A stretch of DNA of 64,000 nucleotides from Saprospiraceae bacterium (GTDB lineage Bacteria; Bacteroidota; Bacteroidia; Chitinophagales; Saprospiraceae), in NCBI GenBank assembly GCA_013214355.1, contig JABSSL010000039.1, positions 1 through 64,000 of the forward strand, written 5' to 3'. A model generated the notes under the pieces. The model searched no databases, was not told where the DNA came from, and saw only the letters and a program-made list of their open reading frames with translations. Both the position numbers and the translations under genes were made by a program. This document shows, one piece after another, positions 27,394 through 35,985 of this stretch (the first letter of the stretch is position 1; each line of letters opens with the position of its first letter).

Positions 27394-28809
27394 ATGAGAA
27401 AATATATCAAGATATTATGCCTGGCTATCATGGCGGTCTTCACTTCTTGTGAGGATTTGGTAGACGGTATTAACGATAATCCGAATGATATCCTTATTTC
27501 GGATATCGATGCTCAGCTCTTCTTGACGGGAGCGATGTTGGCCAACGCCCAGGCACAAGGCGGCCACTTAAACCGGATCTCAGCTATGTATTCTGGTCAA
27601 CTGGTTGGTTTTACCTCTTTGTACTCCAACATCTATGGATTCTCTCTTTCTACCGTGGAATCAAATGGGGTATGGAGTAGAATCTACGTCGGGGCTATTC
27701 CTAACCTTAGACACATTAGCGCACAAGCACCAGAAGACCTCTTGTTGTCTGGAATCACTAAGGTGGTCGAAGCACATGCTATCGGTACGGCTGCTTTGTT
27801 GTTTGGCGATGTGCCATATAGCGAAGTGAATAACCCTGAAATTGAAGATCCTACTTTTGATGGGCAAGAGTCTGTGATCAATGCTGCCATCCAGTTGTTG
27901 GACAAAGGTATTGCAGACTTGACTTCTGCCTCCAGTAGAAAATTCACAGAAGATATCTACTTCGAAGGGGATGCTGATAAGTGGGTAGCAGCTGCTAATA
28001 CACTTAAAGCCAGATATCTGCTAAACCTGAGAGACTATGCTGGTGCTTATAATGCGGCTTTGAATGGTATTAATGATGGAGGTGGATCCATGAAGTATAT
28101 TCCTAGAGGTAGCCCTGATATTGCGGAAGGGGACAAGAATATGTTCTGGACCATCTTGGAAGGTTCACGTGCTGGAGATATTGGTAACAAGGACAGTTAC
28201 CTACTGCAGATCCTAGATGCGGGTAATGGACTTTCTCGCAACAATGCCAAAACTGACGAAGCAGCGCGATTGGCCTATTATTCGATCGACGAAACCTCTG
28301 GCAGTGCCAACCAAGGGATTATTGAGCAATTTGAGCCACAAAACATGGTTACTTATGCAGAAAATCAACTCATCCTTGCTGAAACTGCAGCCAGAACAGC
28401 CGGTTTTGATATAGCATTGGGGCACTTGAATGACTTGAGGACCTGGCTGAATACAGGAGCCGGAGTAAATGCGAACTTCCAAGACTCCAGCTATCTTTAT
28501 GAAGCTTATGCAGCGGAAGATTTTGCTAGCGGTGGAATGGAGAATGCAGATGGTATTGATGATACAGATGCCTTGTTAAGAGAAATCTTTGAGGAGCGCT
28601 ATGTATCTGGTTTTGGAATGTATATGCCTTTCAATGATTCCCGTCGCTTGCGCAAGTCTGATCCAGATTTGGCGGTGCCTTTCTTCATGGTGGATGGCCC
28701 TGCGCCTCCTTTTGCAGAAAGATTACCTTATTCTTTCGACGAGATCAATTCCAATGGTAATGCACCTCAGGATCCTGGTATCTTCGCCAAGACACCTATT
28801 AATCAATAA
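27394..28809 (+). CDS. SusD/RagB family nutrient-binding lipoprotein
   Basis: A 471-residue surface lipoprotein from the ATG at 27394; a TTG at 27370 is possible but gives a worse signal. The signal peptide ends in FTSC, giving lipidation of that Cys. The body is helical and fits the SusD-like_2 group: ILISDIDAQLFLTGAMLANAQ, GTAALLFGDVPYSE, ADKWVAAANTLKARYLLNL, and ENQLILAETAAR (a TPR-like helix found in this family). It caps the SusC-like barrel and binds the substrate. A very strong terminator follows, so susC and susD form a two-gene unit. Confidence 0.93.
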   Translation: MRKYIKILCLAIMAVFTSCEDLVDGINDNPNDILISDIDAQLFLTGAMLANAQAQGGHLNRISAMYSGQLVGFTSLYSNIYGFSLSTVESNGVWSRIYVGAIPNLRHISAQAPEDLLLSGITKVVEAHAIGTAALLFGDVPYSEVNNPEIEDPTFDGQESVINAAIQLLDKGIADLTSASSRKFTEDIYFEGDADKWVAAANTLKARYLLNLRDYAGAYNAALNGINDGGGSMKYIPRGSPDIAEGDKNMFWTILEGSRAGDIGNKDSYLLQILDAGNGLSRNNAKTDEAARLAYYSIDETSGSANQGIIEQFEPQNMVTYAENQLILAETAARTAGFDIALGHLNDLRTWLNTGAGVNANFQDSSYLYEAYAAEDFASGGMENADGIDDTDALLREIFEERYVSGFGMYMPFNDSRRLRKSDPDLAVPFFMVDGPAPPFAERLPYSFDEINSNGNAPQDPGIFAKTPINQ

Positions 28810-28866
28810 GCGTATATTGACATAGCTTCATTAAGACTAAGCGTTTTAGTAAAGCATCAAACTGAT

Positions 28867-28897
28867 AAACCCGAAGCTGCCAAGCAGCTTCGGGTTT
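28867..28897 (+). terminator. Intrinsic terminator of the susCD unit
   Basis: A perfect 14-bp stem (AAACCCGAAGCTGC and its complement) with a 3-nt loop is followed by CCTTTTTG. It lies 58 nt after the SusD stop codon, in the gap between converging genes. Confidence 0.93.
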
Positions 28898-28931
28898 CCT
28901 TTTTGATACCTTAGCTATTAATGGAATAGGA

Positions 28932-31900
28932 CTACTCCACAATCTTCAATTCTACTCTTCTATTTTTTGCTCTATTCGCCTCCGAATCATTGGGTACAAT
29001 CGGCTGAGTTTCACCGAATCCTTCAGCAATCAGTTGTTCCGGTTTGCAACCTTGTTCGATCAGATAATCGCGTAGTGCTTGGGCTCTTTTTTTCGATAGT
29101 AGAAGGTTGTCTTGGGAACTACCCACATCATCGGTATGGCCATTGATCGATAGTTTGATGTTACTGCTTTTTAGGAGGGCATTGGCTAAGATCTTTAGGC
29201 TCGGAAAAGATGCTGGCTCTATTTCATAGGAGGCAGTACCAAAGAACAGATTGGTGACCGGTAGTGATATATCTGTTTTCTTCATCTCTTCTATCGAGGC
29301 CAAGTATTCAATGACATTAAGATTTTGATGCCCGCGGCGCAGGTCTACATTGCCAGATTTGGGTAAATAACCTTCTTTGCTGATCGTATAACCATAAAGT
29401 GTTTCCAAGGGTAAAGTGGCAAAAAAGGTACCGCTAGCAGGATCCGTCTTTTGCGTACTAACTTGCTCATCCGTTTCCAGGTTGGTCCAGGTGATCGTGG
29501 CAGTAAGTGCGACGGAGTCTAAGGAATAAACCAAGCCCGTAACGGTAGAGACTTTAGAAGGTTGAACTTCACTAGGAAGATTCAATTGGTAGATATCCAA
29601 GTTTCGCCCTTTGGCTATATTATATAACAATGTTTCTCCATCAGTATGTATGCGATAGCCCCAATCATAATCCTTGGTGTTCAAGGTTCGCCCAAGATTA
29701 CGAGGAAGGCTCCAATTGGTCCAGGTGCTATCGAGTCGCTCGCTAACAAAAACATCTAGTTTTCCTAGACCTACATGCCCTTCCGAACTGAAATACAGTG
29801 TACGCATGTCCGCAGCTAAAAAGGGAGAGCGGTCTATCTTTGAAGTATTGATCGTTGAACCTAAGTGGATGGGCTTCCCCCAATTACCTGTTTCATCTCG
29901 TTCAGAAACGTAGATATCCAGGTCTCCTTCGCTTTTTTGGGCCGCAAAGAGCAAAGCTTTCCCGTCAGCAGTCAAACGAGCATCTGCTTGCCATTCCGTA
30001 CTATTGATGTGCTCTGGTAAGGGTTGAGGAACGGACCAACCCTCTTCCGTTTTTTGGCTGTAATACAATAGGCCAGACTTGAATAAGATCATTTCTTGTC
30101 CGTCAATAGAGATCGATTCTACGGATTCATTATCACTCCTGGTGCTTAGGTTGTTGATCAAGATTGGACTAGACCAACGCTCTTCCTGGCGTTCACTCAT
30201 ATAGATATCTTCTCCCCCCAGGTTGTCTTTCCGACCTCGACCAGTAAAGTAAATTTGCTGGCCATCTGCACTTAAAACGCCATCAAATTCCTGAGCTGTA
30301 GTGTTAATTTGGCTACTAAAACTTCTTCGTTTTAAGGTGGAAGCTGGTGCAGTTAGTAAGTCAAGTAGTTGAAGATATTGCGGGTTTTTATCGCCAAAAA
30401 AGGGTTGGTAGGTAATTACCTTACCTGCTGCTTTTTCCCAATTTCGGTATTTAATATCACTAGCGACCATTGACTGGAGAGCACTAAAAGCACTAGCAGC
30501 AGGTGCAGTGGCTTTGATAAATTCATCAAACTGCTTATGTGTAGATGGATAGTAGGAAGTGCGCTTGATTCGTTCGGTTTGACGAGCTAATTTCAGGGCG
30601 GCTTCCATCCGTTCTTTCTCAATCAAATTGGGATAATCGGATTTGATTTTCTCCAGGCCAGAGGCTTTTCCCTGATCCTGATAGATGACGAATAATCTTT
30701 TTATCAAGGTATCTACCGCTTCATTATCCGGATAATATTGCACAAAAGCTGTGATCTCTGATGGCTCATGGGATACAGATACGCATCGCTGGTAATGAGG
30801 CTCCAAATCAGTTTTGAAAGCACTCTTGGGAAAGTCCTTTAGAAAGCCTCTATAGTGCACTAGTTTGTTGGAAGAATTGGCAAACTCAAACCGGATTCGT
30901 TCCTTTTCTTGCTCATAGATAGCTGCATCCTTAGCCAATAGATCTGGGAATGGGAAATCCGTTTTATCTTGAAAGTCTAGGAAGGCTTCTGGTTTTTTCT
31001 CCTTTTCCAGTGTATACCAATGTAACCATAGACTATCAAGCTTCGGATGATCAGGAAATTGCTTGATGAATTGCCTGGCATCATGCCCATACCTTGAATG
31101 TATGGCGATAGCATACTCGTCTTCAATGGCCGTCTTTTTAGCGACTTCGATTAGTTCAGGGAAGGGGTAATCCCGATGGATGCTGGCAAAGCGACCGACA
31201 TCTTTGACACCAGGATAACGTTGACGGTAAAGGGGCAGCAACTGACGCCAGAGCACCTCTACATTGTCCCGTTCTCCATAGATCTCCAAAAAGGCTCGAC
31301 TTTGTTCGTAATTAGCGTTCTTGGCGAGCATTTGAGCTTCTGATCCGATAGCTTCTTCTACATCGGCCTCTAGTTGCGACTTGTCCGGAAATAAGGGGTA
31401 TTTCTGTTGAAACGTCTGCATATCCTTCAAACGCGGTCGCTGTATTTTGTACAATTGGTAAAAGCGCTGCCAAAGCGGTTTGATCTGTACATGATCTGGA
31501 TAACTATACAAGAAAAACTCGTATTCCGAAAGATCCTTGGTCTGCATAACCAGGGCGTACAGACTATCCTTGGCCAGATTAGCAAAGGGACTAGCGGGGT
31601 ATTGCTTAGCAAATTTTTTGAAAGCGTCAAGGTCACCTTTGCCATGGACTTTGCTGTAAGCTACCCGCATCGAATCTTGCACGTAGGGATTGTTTGGGTA
31701 GCGAACGGCTAGACTGTCAAAGGCATCCCATCCTTGCTCAGCTAGTCGACCTTCGAACAATCGCATTCGAAACTGATCAAATACGCTAGGGGTACGTTCT
31801 GCCAGGTTTTTTCGGTATTCAGTCAAAACCTTTTCATAATGATCCGTTGTGTTGATCTTCAAGGCTTCTTCATATAGCAATTTGTTACGTTCTTTTTCTG

Positions 31901-32354
31901 CAAGTCGTCTCTGTTTGAACCTAGGTTTTTTGATGTAAGTAAGAAAATGTTTCCAGCCTTCTAGCGTCTGCTTTCCGATAGCTTCATCAAAAGCTAGCGC
32001 CTCGACAGCTACTCTATGCTTGGAAATAATCGATGAATTCAGCTTTTTAGCAATCTTGTTTCGTTGTTTGTACTGCAGCTTGCGCATCGTTTCGTAGGCA
32101 AGTGCTGCATGATGATAAGCTGAATCGGTACTGTATTGCGAAAATCCTTCCGCTACAAATAGCCGGGACAGTCCGAAATGACTCACCGGCCGATCCACAG
32201 GATCCTGTAGACCGATCTGATACGCCGTATAGGCCGCAGAAAAATTACGGTTCTTTAGAAATCGGTCACCTTTGTTGGATTGTCCTACAGTTAGCAAGCT
32301 GAAGTGCAATAAAAACACGATAAGTGTTACACGGGGTAGATGTGATTTTGGCAT
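28932..32354 (-). CDS. Large PD40-repeat and OmpA-domain envelope protein
   Basis: An 1140-residue exported protein (signal peptide ending TVGQ near residue 25). Residues 25-650 are helical with TPR-like spacing and many repeats of a YP-containing unit (VRYPNNPYVQDSMRVAY, FAKQYPASPFANLAKDSLY, FIKQFPDHPKLDSLWLHWY). Residues 680-910 carry PD40/WD40-like propeller motifs (DGVLSADGQQIYFTGRG, DARLTADGKALLFAAQ, SPFLAADMRTLYFSSEG). A carboxypeptidase-regulatory-like domain follows, then an OmpA peptidoglycan-binding domain at about 1030-1140 (INGHTDDVGSSQDNLLLS, KNRRVELKIVE). The TPR-PD40-OmpA order is a Bacteroidota speciality seen in gliding and T9SS-linked proteins such as PorE, though this one is much longer. 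It is divergent from a vWA-like gene. Confidence 0.88.
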   Translation of the reverse strand: MPKSHLPRVTLIVFLLHFSLLTVGQSNKGDRFLKNRNFSAAYTAYQIGLQDPVDRPVSHFGLSRLFVAEGFSQYSTDSAYHHAALAYETMRKLQYKQRNKIAKKLNSSIISKHRVAVEALAFDEAIGKQTLEGWKHFLTYIKKPRFKQRRLAEKERNKLLYEEALKINTTDHYEKVLTEYRKNLAERTPSVFDQFRMRLFEGRLAEQGWDAFDSLAVRYPNNPYVQDSMRVAYSKVHGKGDLDAFKKFAKQYPASPFANLAKDSLYALVMQTKDLSEYEFFLYSYPDHVQIKPLWQRFYQLYKIQRPRLKDMQTFQQKYPLFPDKSQLEADVEEAIGSEAQMLAKNANYEQSRAFLEIYGERDNVEVLWRQLLPLYRQRYPGVKDVGRFASIHRDYPFPELIEVAKKTAIEDEYAIAIHSRYGHDARQFIKQFPDHPKLDSLWLHWYTLEKEKKPEAFLDFQDKTDFPFPDLLAKDAAIYEQEKERIRFEFANSSNKLVHYRGFLKDFPKSAFKTDLEPHYQRCVSVSHEPSEITAFVQYYPDNEAVDTLIKRLFVIYQDQGKASGLEKIKSDYPNLIEKERMEAALKLARQTERIKRTSYYPSTHKQFDEFIKATAPAASAFSALQSMVASDIKYRNWEKAAGKVITYQPFFGDKNPQYLQLLDLLTAPASTLKRRSFSSQINTTAQEFDGVLSADGQQIYFTGRGRKDNLGGEDIYMSERQEERWSSPILINNLSTRSDNESVESISIDGQEMILFKSGLLYYSQKTEEGWSVPQPLPEHINSTEWQADARLTADGKALLFAAQKSEGDLDIYVSERDETGNWGKPIHLGSTINTSKIDRSPFLAADMRTLYFSSEGHVGLGKLDVFVSERLDSTWTNWSLPRNLGRTLNTKDYDWGYRIHTDGETLLYNIAKGRNLDIYQLNLPSEVQPSKVSTVTGLVYSLDSVALTATITWTNLETDEQVSTQKTDPASGTFFATLPLETLYGYTISKEGYLPKSGNVDLRRGHQNLNVIEYLASIEEMKKTDISLPVTNLFFGTASYEIEPASFPSLKILANALLKSSNIKLSINGHTDDVGSSQDNLLLSKKRAQALRDYLIEQGCKPEQLIAEGFGETQPIVPNDSEANRAKNRRVELKIVE

Positions 32355-32507
32355 GAGGGGAGGGGTTTGGATTGAAGTTATTAATCTAATTCTATAAATT
32401 TAAGAACAAATTCACGAATTTCACCATGTGTTTTTTGATGAATTATTATTTGAGCGCTCTTTTCACCGAAATTATTAAACAAAGTTTTTAAACCAAATGG
32501 TTTCATC

Positions 32508-33356
32508 ATGAGATTATTTACCCCTTCATGGGTAATCCTAGTGATTACTCTTTACAGCGTTTCTAACCTAGCCGCCCAAAATCCCACTCGTGACAACTAT
32601 GGCAATCAAGTCACACGACCCTCTAAATCTCCCATTGCTTGGGAAGATTCCTATGATAGCCATGGAGCTCGCGTGGCGCATCAGACGGTGGCTCCCATTT
32701 TGTCGGGAGAGGCTGCCGACAACCAGTATGCCAAAGCCATCAAAGAATCCTTTGATCCCAACTGGAAAAATATTCTGTTGGTGACGGACTACACAGGTTC
32801 CATGTACAAATATGCCCCGCAGGCCTTGCGACTACACCTCGCTGATCAGTCTAATCAGATTGTACGTCATCTTGTCCTTTTTAATGATGGCGACGGGAAA
32901 TCCGATTCCGATAAGAAGGCTGGTAGTGTGGGTGGTATCTATTTTGTAGATAACCCATCTGACGAAACGCGCTTGCTCGGTGCGATTGAGGATGTAGTGA
33001 ATAAAGGAGCGGGAGGAGATACCCAGGAAAATGACCTGGAAGCTGTCCTTGCGGGGATTACCCGCTACAAGAATGCAAGTGGCAAAAAGCCCTCTTTTGA
33101 ATACATCGTGCTAATAGCGGATGGTGGAGCGGAAGTTAGGGACATGAAGTTGCTGCCTCAGGTCAAATTTCCAGTACACACGATCCTTTGTCGAGGCAAA
33201 AGCCAGCTGGACGATTATCTGGAGATCGCCTACAAGACTAAGGGAAGTGTATCCTATCGAGGAGACAAGACAACTTTTGGCAAGGAAGATGGCTTAGTCA
33301 TCGCTACCCTTGGAGATCGAAAGTACAAGCGAATGAAGAAGGGGGATTGGCGATAA
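32508..33356 (+). CDS. Secreted vWA-like protein
   Basis: A 282-residue exported protein (signal ending NLAAQ near residue 24). The core from about residue 85 looks like a von Willebrand factor A fold: NILLVTDYTGSMYKYAP supplies a MIDAS-like DxTGS at residue 94, GGDTQENDLEAVLAGI the middle loop, and EYIVLIADGGAEVRD the third. Classical MIDAS is DxSxS, so Thr replaces the first Ser. C-terminal to the fold is a short basic end (YKRMKKGDWR). It is divergent from the PD40-OmpA gene, so they may share a promoter region and act together at the cell surface (inference). Biochemical role unknown. Confidence 0.7.
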   Translation: MRLFTPSWVILVITLYSVSNLAAQNPTRDNYGNQVTRPSKSPIAWEDSYDSHGARVAHQTVAPILSGEAADNQYAKAIKESFDPNWKNILLVTDYTGSMYKYAPQALRLHLADQSNQIVRHLVLFNDGDGKSDSDKKAGSVGGIYFVDNPSDETRLLGAIEDVVNKGAGGDTQENDLEAVLAGITRYKNASGKKPSFEYIVLIADGGAEVRDMKLLPQVKFPVHTILCRGKSQLDDYLEIAYKTKGSVSYRGDKTTFGKEDGLVIATLGDRKYKRMKKGDWR

Positions 33357-33658
33357 GGGCAAAGCTATTTACACTTAGAAAATATCCCAACTCAACTGGA
33401 CCTACAATGACTCATGCTTTTTAGACCATGCTCTAAAAACTAAGCTATATTATTGGTGTAACTTTAATCTCACTCATTAAAGAGTAGTCGGATGTACTTT
33501 AAGAAGAGAAATTGATGGTCTTTCGACGGCTTATTCTTAACTTAATAAGAGTAGTTGAATTCCACTGTTTATAGAAAGAGTGGTTCTCTGGCAATTCTTG
33601 TGTTTTGAGGTCAGCCCTGTAGCCAATTGCCGGAGAACGGAAAAAAGTAAACAACAGG
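33357..33658. other. Structured intergenic region before broken genes
   Basis: A 302-bp gap. It holds a 7-bp hairpin TTTTAGA/TCTAAAA (33419-33425 with 33432-33438), suited to end the vWA gene, and a longer stem-loop at 33583-33638. No coding sequence was seen. Confidence 0.5.
33583..33638 (+). repeat. 14-bp inverted repeat, stem-loop in leader
   Basis: GTTCTCTGGCAATT (33583-33596) pairs with AATTGCCGGAGAAC (33625-33638) with one G-T pair, around a 28-nt loop, ending 20 nt before the ATG of the heparinase-like fragment. It could be a leader structure or the end of a small mobile element. Confidence 0.65.
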
Positions 33659-34042
33659 ATGAAAGACCTAAATCAATCGCTTTCCCTTTGCCTGCTATTT
33701 GTACTACTCCTGCTAAACTGCCAGAAAGAAAGGCCCAGTGCTGCTGACGCGACATTCGGGGAACTTGAACATCCAGTTTTGTTGCTGCAAAAAGGAGAAG
33801 AAGAAGAGCTTAGAAGCCTGTTTGCCACGGAACCAATCTGGGAAGAAATGCACTTCGCCATTTTACGGAAATGCAATGACTTCTTTGGTCAACCGCTATT
33901 ACGAAGAAACCTAATTGGTAGGTATAGACAACGAATATTTCTGACCAAAAGACTTATATTTAGACTACAGTCAGATTTAGCCTTCAAGGTGCGGAAAGGA
34001 AGGACTGAAGAATCTAATAATCTCCGTCTAGAAAATGAATAA
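33659..34042 (+). pseudogene. N-terminal fragment of a heparinase II/III-like lipoprotein
   Basis: A 127-codon frame that starts like a lipoprotein (MKDLNQSLSLCLLFVLLLLNC). Residues 35-87 (EHPVLLLQKGEEEELRSLF, then IWEEMHFAILRKCNDFFGQP, then LLRRNLIGR) match, from memory, the conserved start of Bacteroidota heparinase II/III polysaccharide lyases, which run to 600-900 residues. After LIGR the expected (R)RLLxxSREALRRI helix is absent, and other frames do not restore it. The frame then runs on in charged, low-information sequence and ends 8 nt inside the sigma factor gene. I read it as a truncated remnant; an alternative is a real small lipoprotein. It helps mark a deletion junction near 33915. 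Confidence 0.55.
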
Positions 34043-34903
34043 CCCTTTATCTCCGAAACATAAAGAACATCAAGATCAAGCCTTAATCCAAGGCGCACTC
34101 CGTGGGGACAAAAAATCATTAGCGCAATTAATTAAGCTACATGAGCCCTTTATTTACAACGTAGCCTGGAAGTACACCAATGATCCGGAGGAAGCTCAAG
34201 ATCTAACCCAAGAAGTCTTGATTAAGATTGTTACCAAGCTTTCTTCCTTTCAAGGGAAAAGCTCCTTTAGAACTTGGTCTATCGAATTGTAGTTAACCAA
34301 TTTCTCAAGACGAAGAGAAGGCCGATGGAGGATCGCTGGGAAAATTTTGAAGATTTTGCCCACGAATTGAATGCCATTCCCAGTCCAGAACTAACACTCG
34401 AGGAAGAACAGGAACAAGTACTCCGGACCAAGACGGCACGAAATCGCTGCATGTCTGGCATGTTGATGTGCCTCACTCGAGAACAGCGGCTAATCTATCT
34501 ATTGGGCGATGTCTTTAGTATTGACCATACTATCGGTGCTGAGATATTTAATGTGTCTAAGGACAATTTTCGAAAAAAATTATCTCGGACACGCAAGGAG
34601 TTTCATGCTTTTATGAATCAACAGTGTGGTCTGGTTAAAAAAGAAAACCCCTGCCGATGTTCGAAGAAAGCCAAGGCCATGGAGGCGGCTGGTAAAATGC
34701 GGACGGATGCTAAATTATTTGATCCTACCTATAGTGCGACCATCGCTAAGTTTGCCGAAAGTGTGTCGGATGAGGTCGCAGATATTGTAGATAGAAAATA
34801 TATAGAGTTTTTTCAAAATCACCCCACCAAAGAGGATTTTGGTGTGGATACTGTGATAGAAGAGCTACTTAACGACCAAGATTTGCATAAATATTTCGAA
34901 TAG
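34035..34903 (+). pseudogene. RNA polymerase sigma factor (ECF type), broken by a frameshift
   Basis: A sigma-70 family gene in two frames. The first (34035-34292) encodes region 2: HEPFIYNVAWKYTNDPEEAQ and DLTQEVLIKIVTKLSSF, ending FRTW then off-frame SIEL and a stop. The second (to 34903) resumes exactly with VYRIVVNQFLKTKRR, so the protein would read FRTW-x-YRIVVNQFL if one base were present after the TGG at about 34278-34280. It then gives region 4 (LTREQRLIYLLGDVFSIDHTIGAEIF, NVSKDNFRKKLSRTR) and a C-terminal extension with CRCSKKAKAM. There is no slippery heptamer, so programmed frameshifting is unlikely. It is either a true mutation or a one-base sequence error. Both halves are otherwise well kept, which suggests a recent event or an error. 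Confidence 0.85.
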
Positions 34904-34956
34904 TTTGTCACACCTTAGTAGTACTTGGGTCCAATGTTCAAACTAAATAATTGAAC

Positions 34957-35856
34957 ATGATCAGTACTGCGAAAAGAACCATCACGGCTGCCTTCCCATT
35001 CGAATCAAAGTATGTTGAAATAAAAGGCAGTAAGATCCACTACATTGATGAAGGACAAGGTGCGCCGATGCTTTTTATTCATGGTAATCCTACTTCTTCT
35101 TACCTATGGCGCAACATTATTCCTCACCTTACAGACCACGCCAGGTGTATCGCCCTCGATCACATTGGTATGGGAAAGTCCGATAAACCGGATATAGATT
35201 ATGGCTTCGAAGATTCTTTTTCCTACCTGGAGGCTTTTATAGAAAAATTAGGGTTGAAGGATATCACCTTAGTACTCCATGATTGGGGCGGTATTATGGG
35301 ATTTCACTATGCCAACACGCATCGTGATAAGGTTCGGGCCATCGCTTTTATGGAGGCGTCGATTGATGTTCCACGCTACGAAACCATGCCGACTAGCGTG
35401 AAGGTAGGGCTGGCGATGATGCGATCCAAGCTATTTGGTGCCTTGCTGGTGAAACGCATGAATATATTCATCAAGAAAATGTTGCCCGATTTGATTAGCC
35501 GCAAGCTGACCCAAGAGGAGTTGGCGTATTATGGCGCTCCCTATACAAGCGTGGAGAGTAGAAAACCGCTATTGGCATGGCCTCGTGATGTACCCATCAA
35601 AGGAAAGCCACGAGCCAGTCATGATAAGGTGAAGGCTTACGCTAAATGGCTGAAGGAAACGGAGATTCCCAAGCTATGCTTGTATGTCACGCCTGGGATT
35701 GGCTTGCAGGGACCTGACTTGGAGATCATTAAGAAGGAATTCAAAAACACCAAGTTGGTATACCTGGGTGAAGGGCTACATTTTATTCAGGAAGATTATC
35801 CACATGAAATTGGAGAGCATATCCTCGATTGGTATCAGAGCAGCGTAGTTGGATAA
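34957..35856 (+). CDS. Haloalkane dehalogenase (HLD-II-like)
   Basis: A 299-residue alpha/beta hydrolase from the ATG at 34957; a TTG two codons before is possible. It hydrolyses carbon-halogen bonds of haloalkanes. The family residues are present: HGNP with halide-binding Asn44, the nucleophile Asp109 followed by the second halide-stabilising Trp110 in LHDWGG, the acid Glu133 in AFMEAS, placed as in DhaA/LinB, and His275 in GLHFIQED. This set (Asn, Asp-Trp, Glu, His) is that of subfamily II. The length is as expected (about 295). It is a single gene, 53 bp after the broken sigma factor gene, and ends in a GC-rich terminator. The natural halogenated substrate is unknown. Confidence 0.92.
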   Translation: MISTAKRTITAAFPFESKYVEIKGSKIHYIDEGQGAPMLFIHGNPTSSYLWRNIIPHLTDHARCIALDHIGMGKSDKPDIDYGFEDSFSYLEAFIEKLGLKDITLVLHDWGGIMGFHYANTHRDKVRAIAFMEASIDVPRYETMPTSVKVGLAMMRSKLFGALLVKRMNIFIKKMLPDLISRKLTQEELAYYGAPYTSVESRKPLLAWPRDVPIKGKPRASHDKVKAYAKWLKETEIPKLCLYVTPGIGLQGPDLEIIKKEFKNTKLVYLGEGLHFIQEDYPHEIGEHILDWYQSSVVG

Positions 35857-35904
35857 GACTTTAGACGCTCACCTTGCTTATTTCTACAATTGCGCAAAAT
35901 GAAA

Positions 35905-35931
35905 GCGGGGCGCCGAAATTCAGCGCCCCGC
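35905..35931. terminator. Bidirectional terminator between converging genes
   Basis: A 9-bp GC-rich stem (GCGGGGCGC with GCGCCCCGC) and a 9-nt loop, with T-rich sequence on both sides (ATACGTTATTTATGTTTTT rightward, TTCATTTT leftward on the other strand). It serves the dehalogenase gene and the converging small secreted protein gene. Confidence 0.88.
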
Positions 35932-35985
35932 ATACGTTATTTATGTTTTTACATCCGATCTAGGATGTACCGAATCTCACACTAC

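Noticed and set aside
28932-33356. Defence-system interpretation of the PD40-OmpA and vWA pair
   Set aside because: vWA proteins occur in some defence loci, but here both products have signal peptides and envelope domains, with no nuclease, ATPase or phosphatase partner.
34270-34300. Programmed ribosomal frameshift in the sigma factor
   Set aside because: No X-XXY-YYZ heptamer or evident downstream pseudoknot lies at the joint; a deletion or sequence error is simpler.
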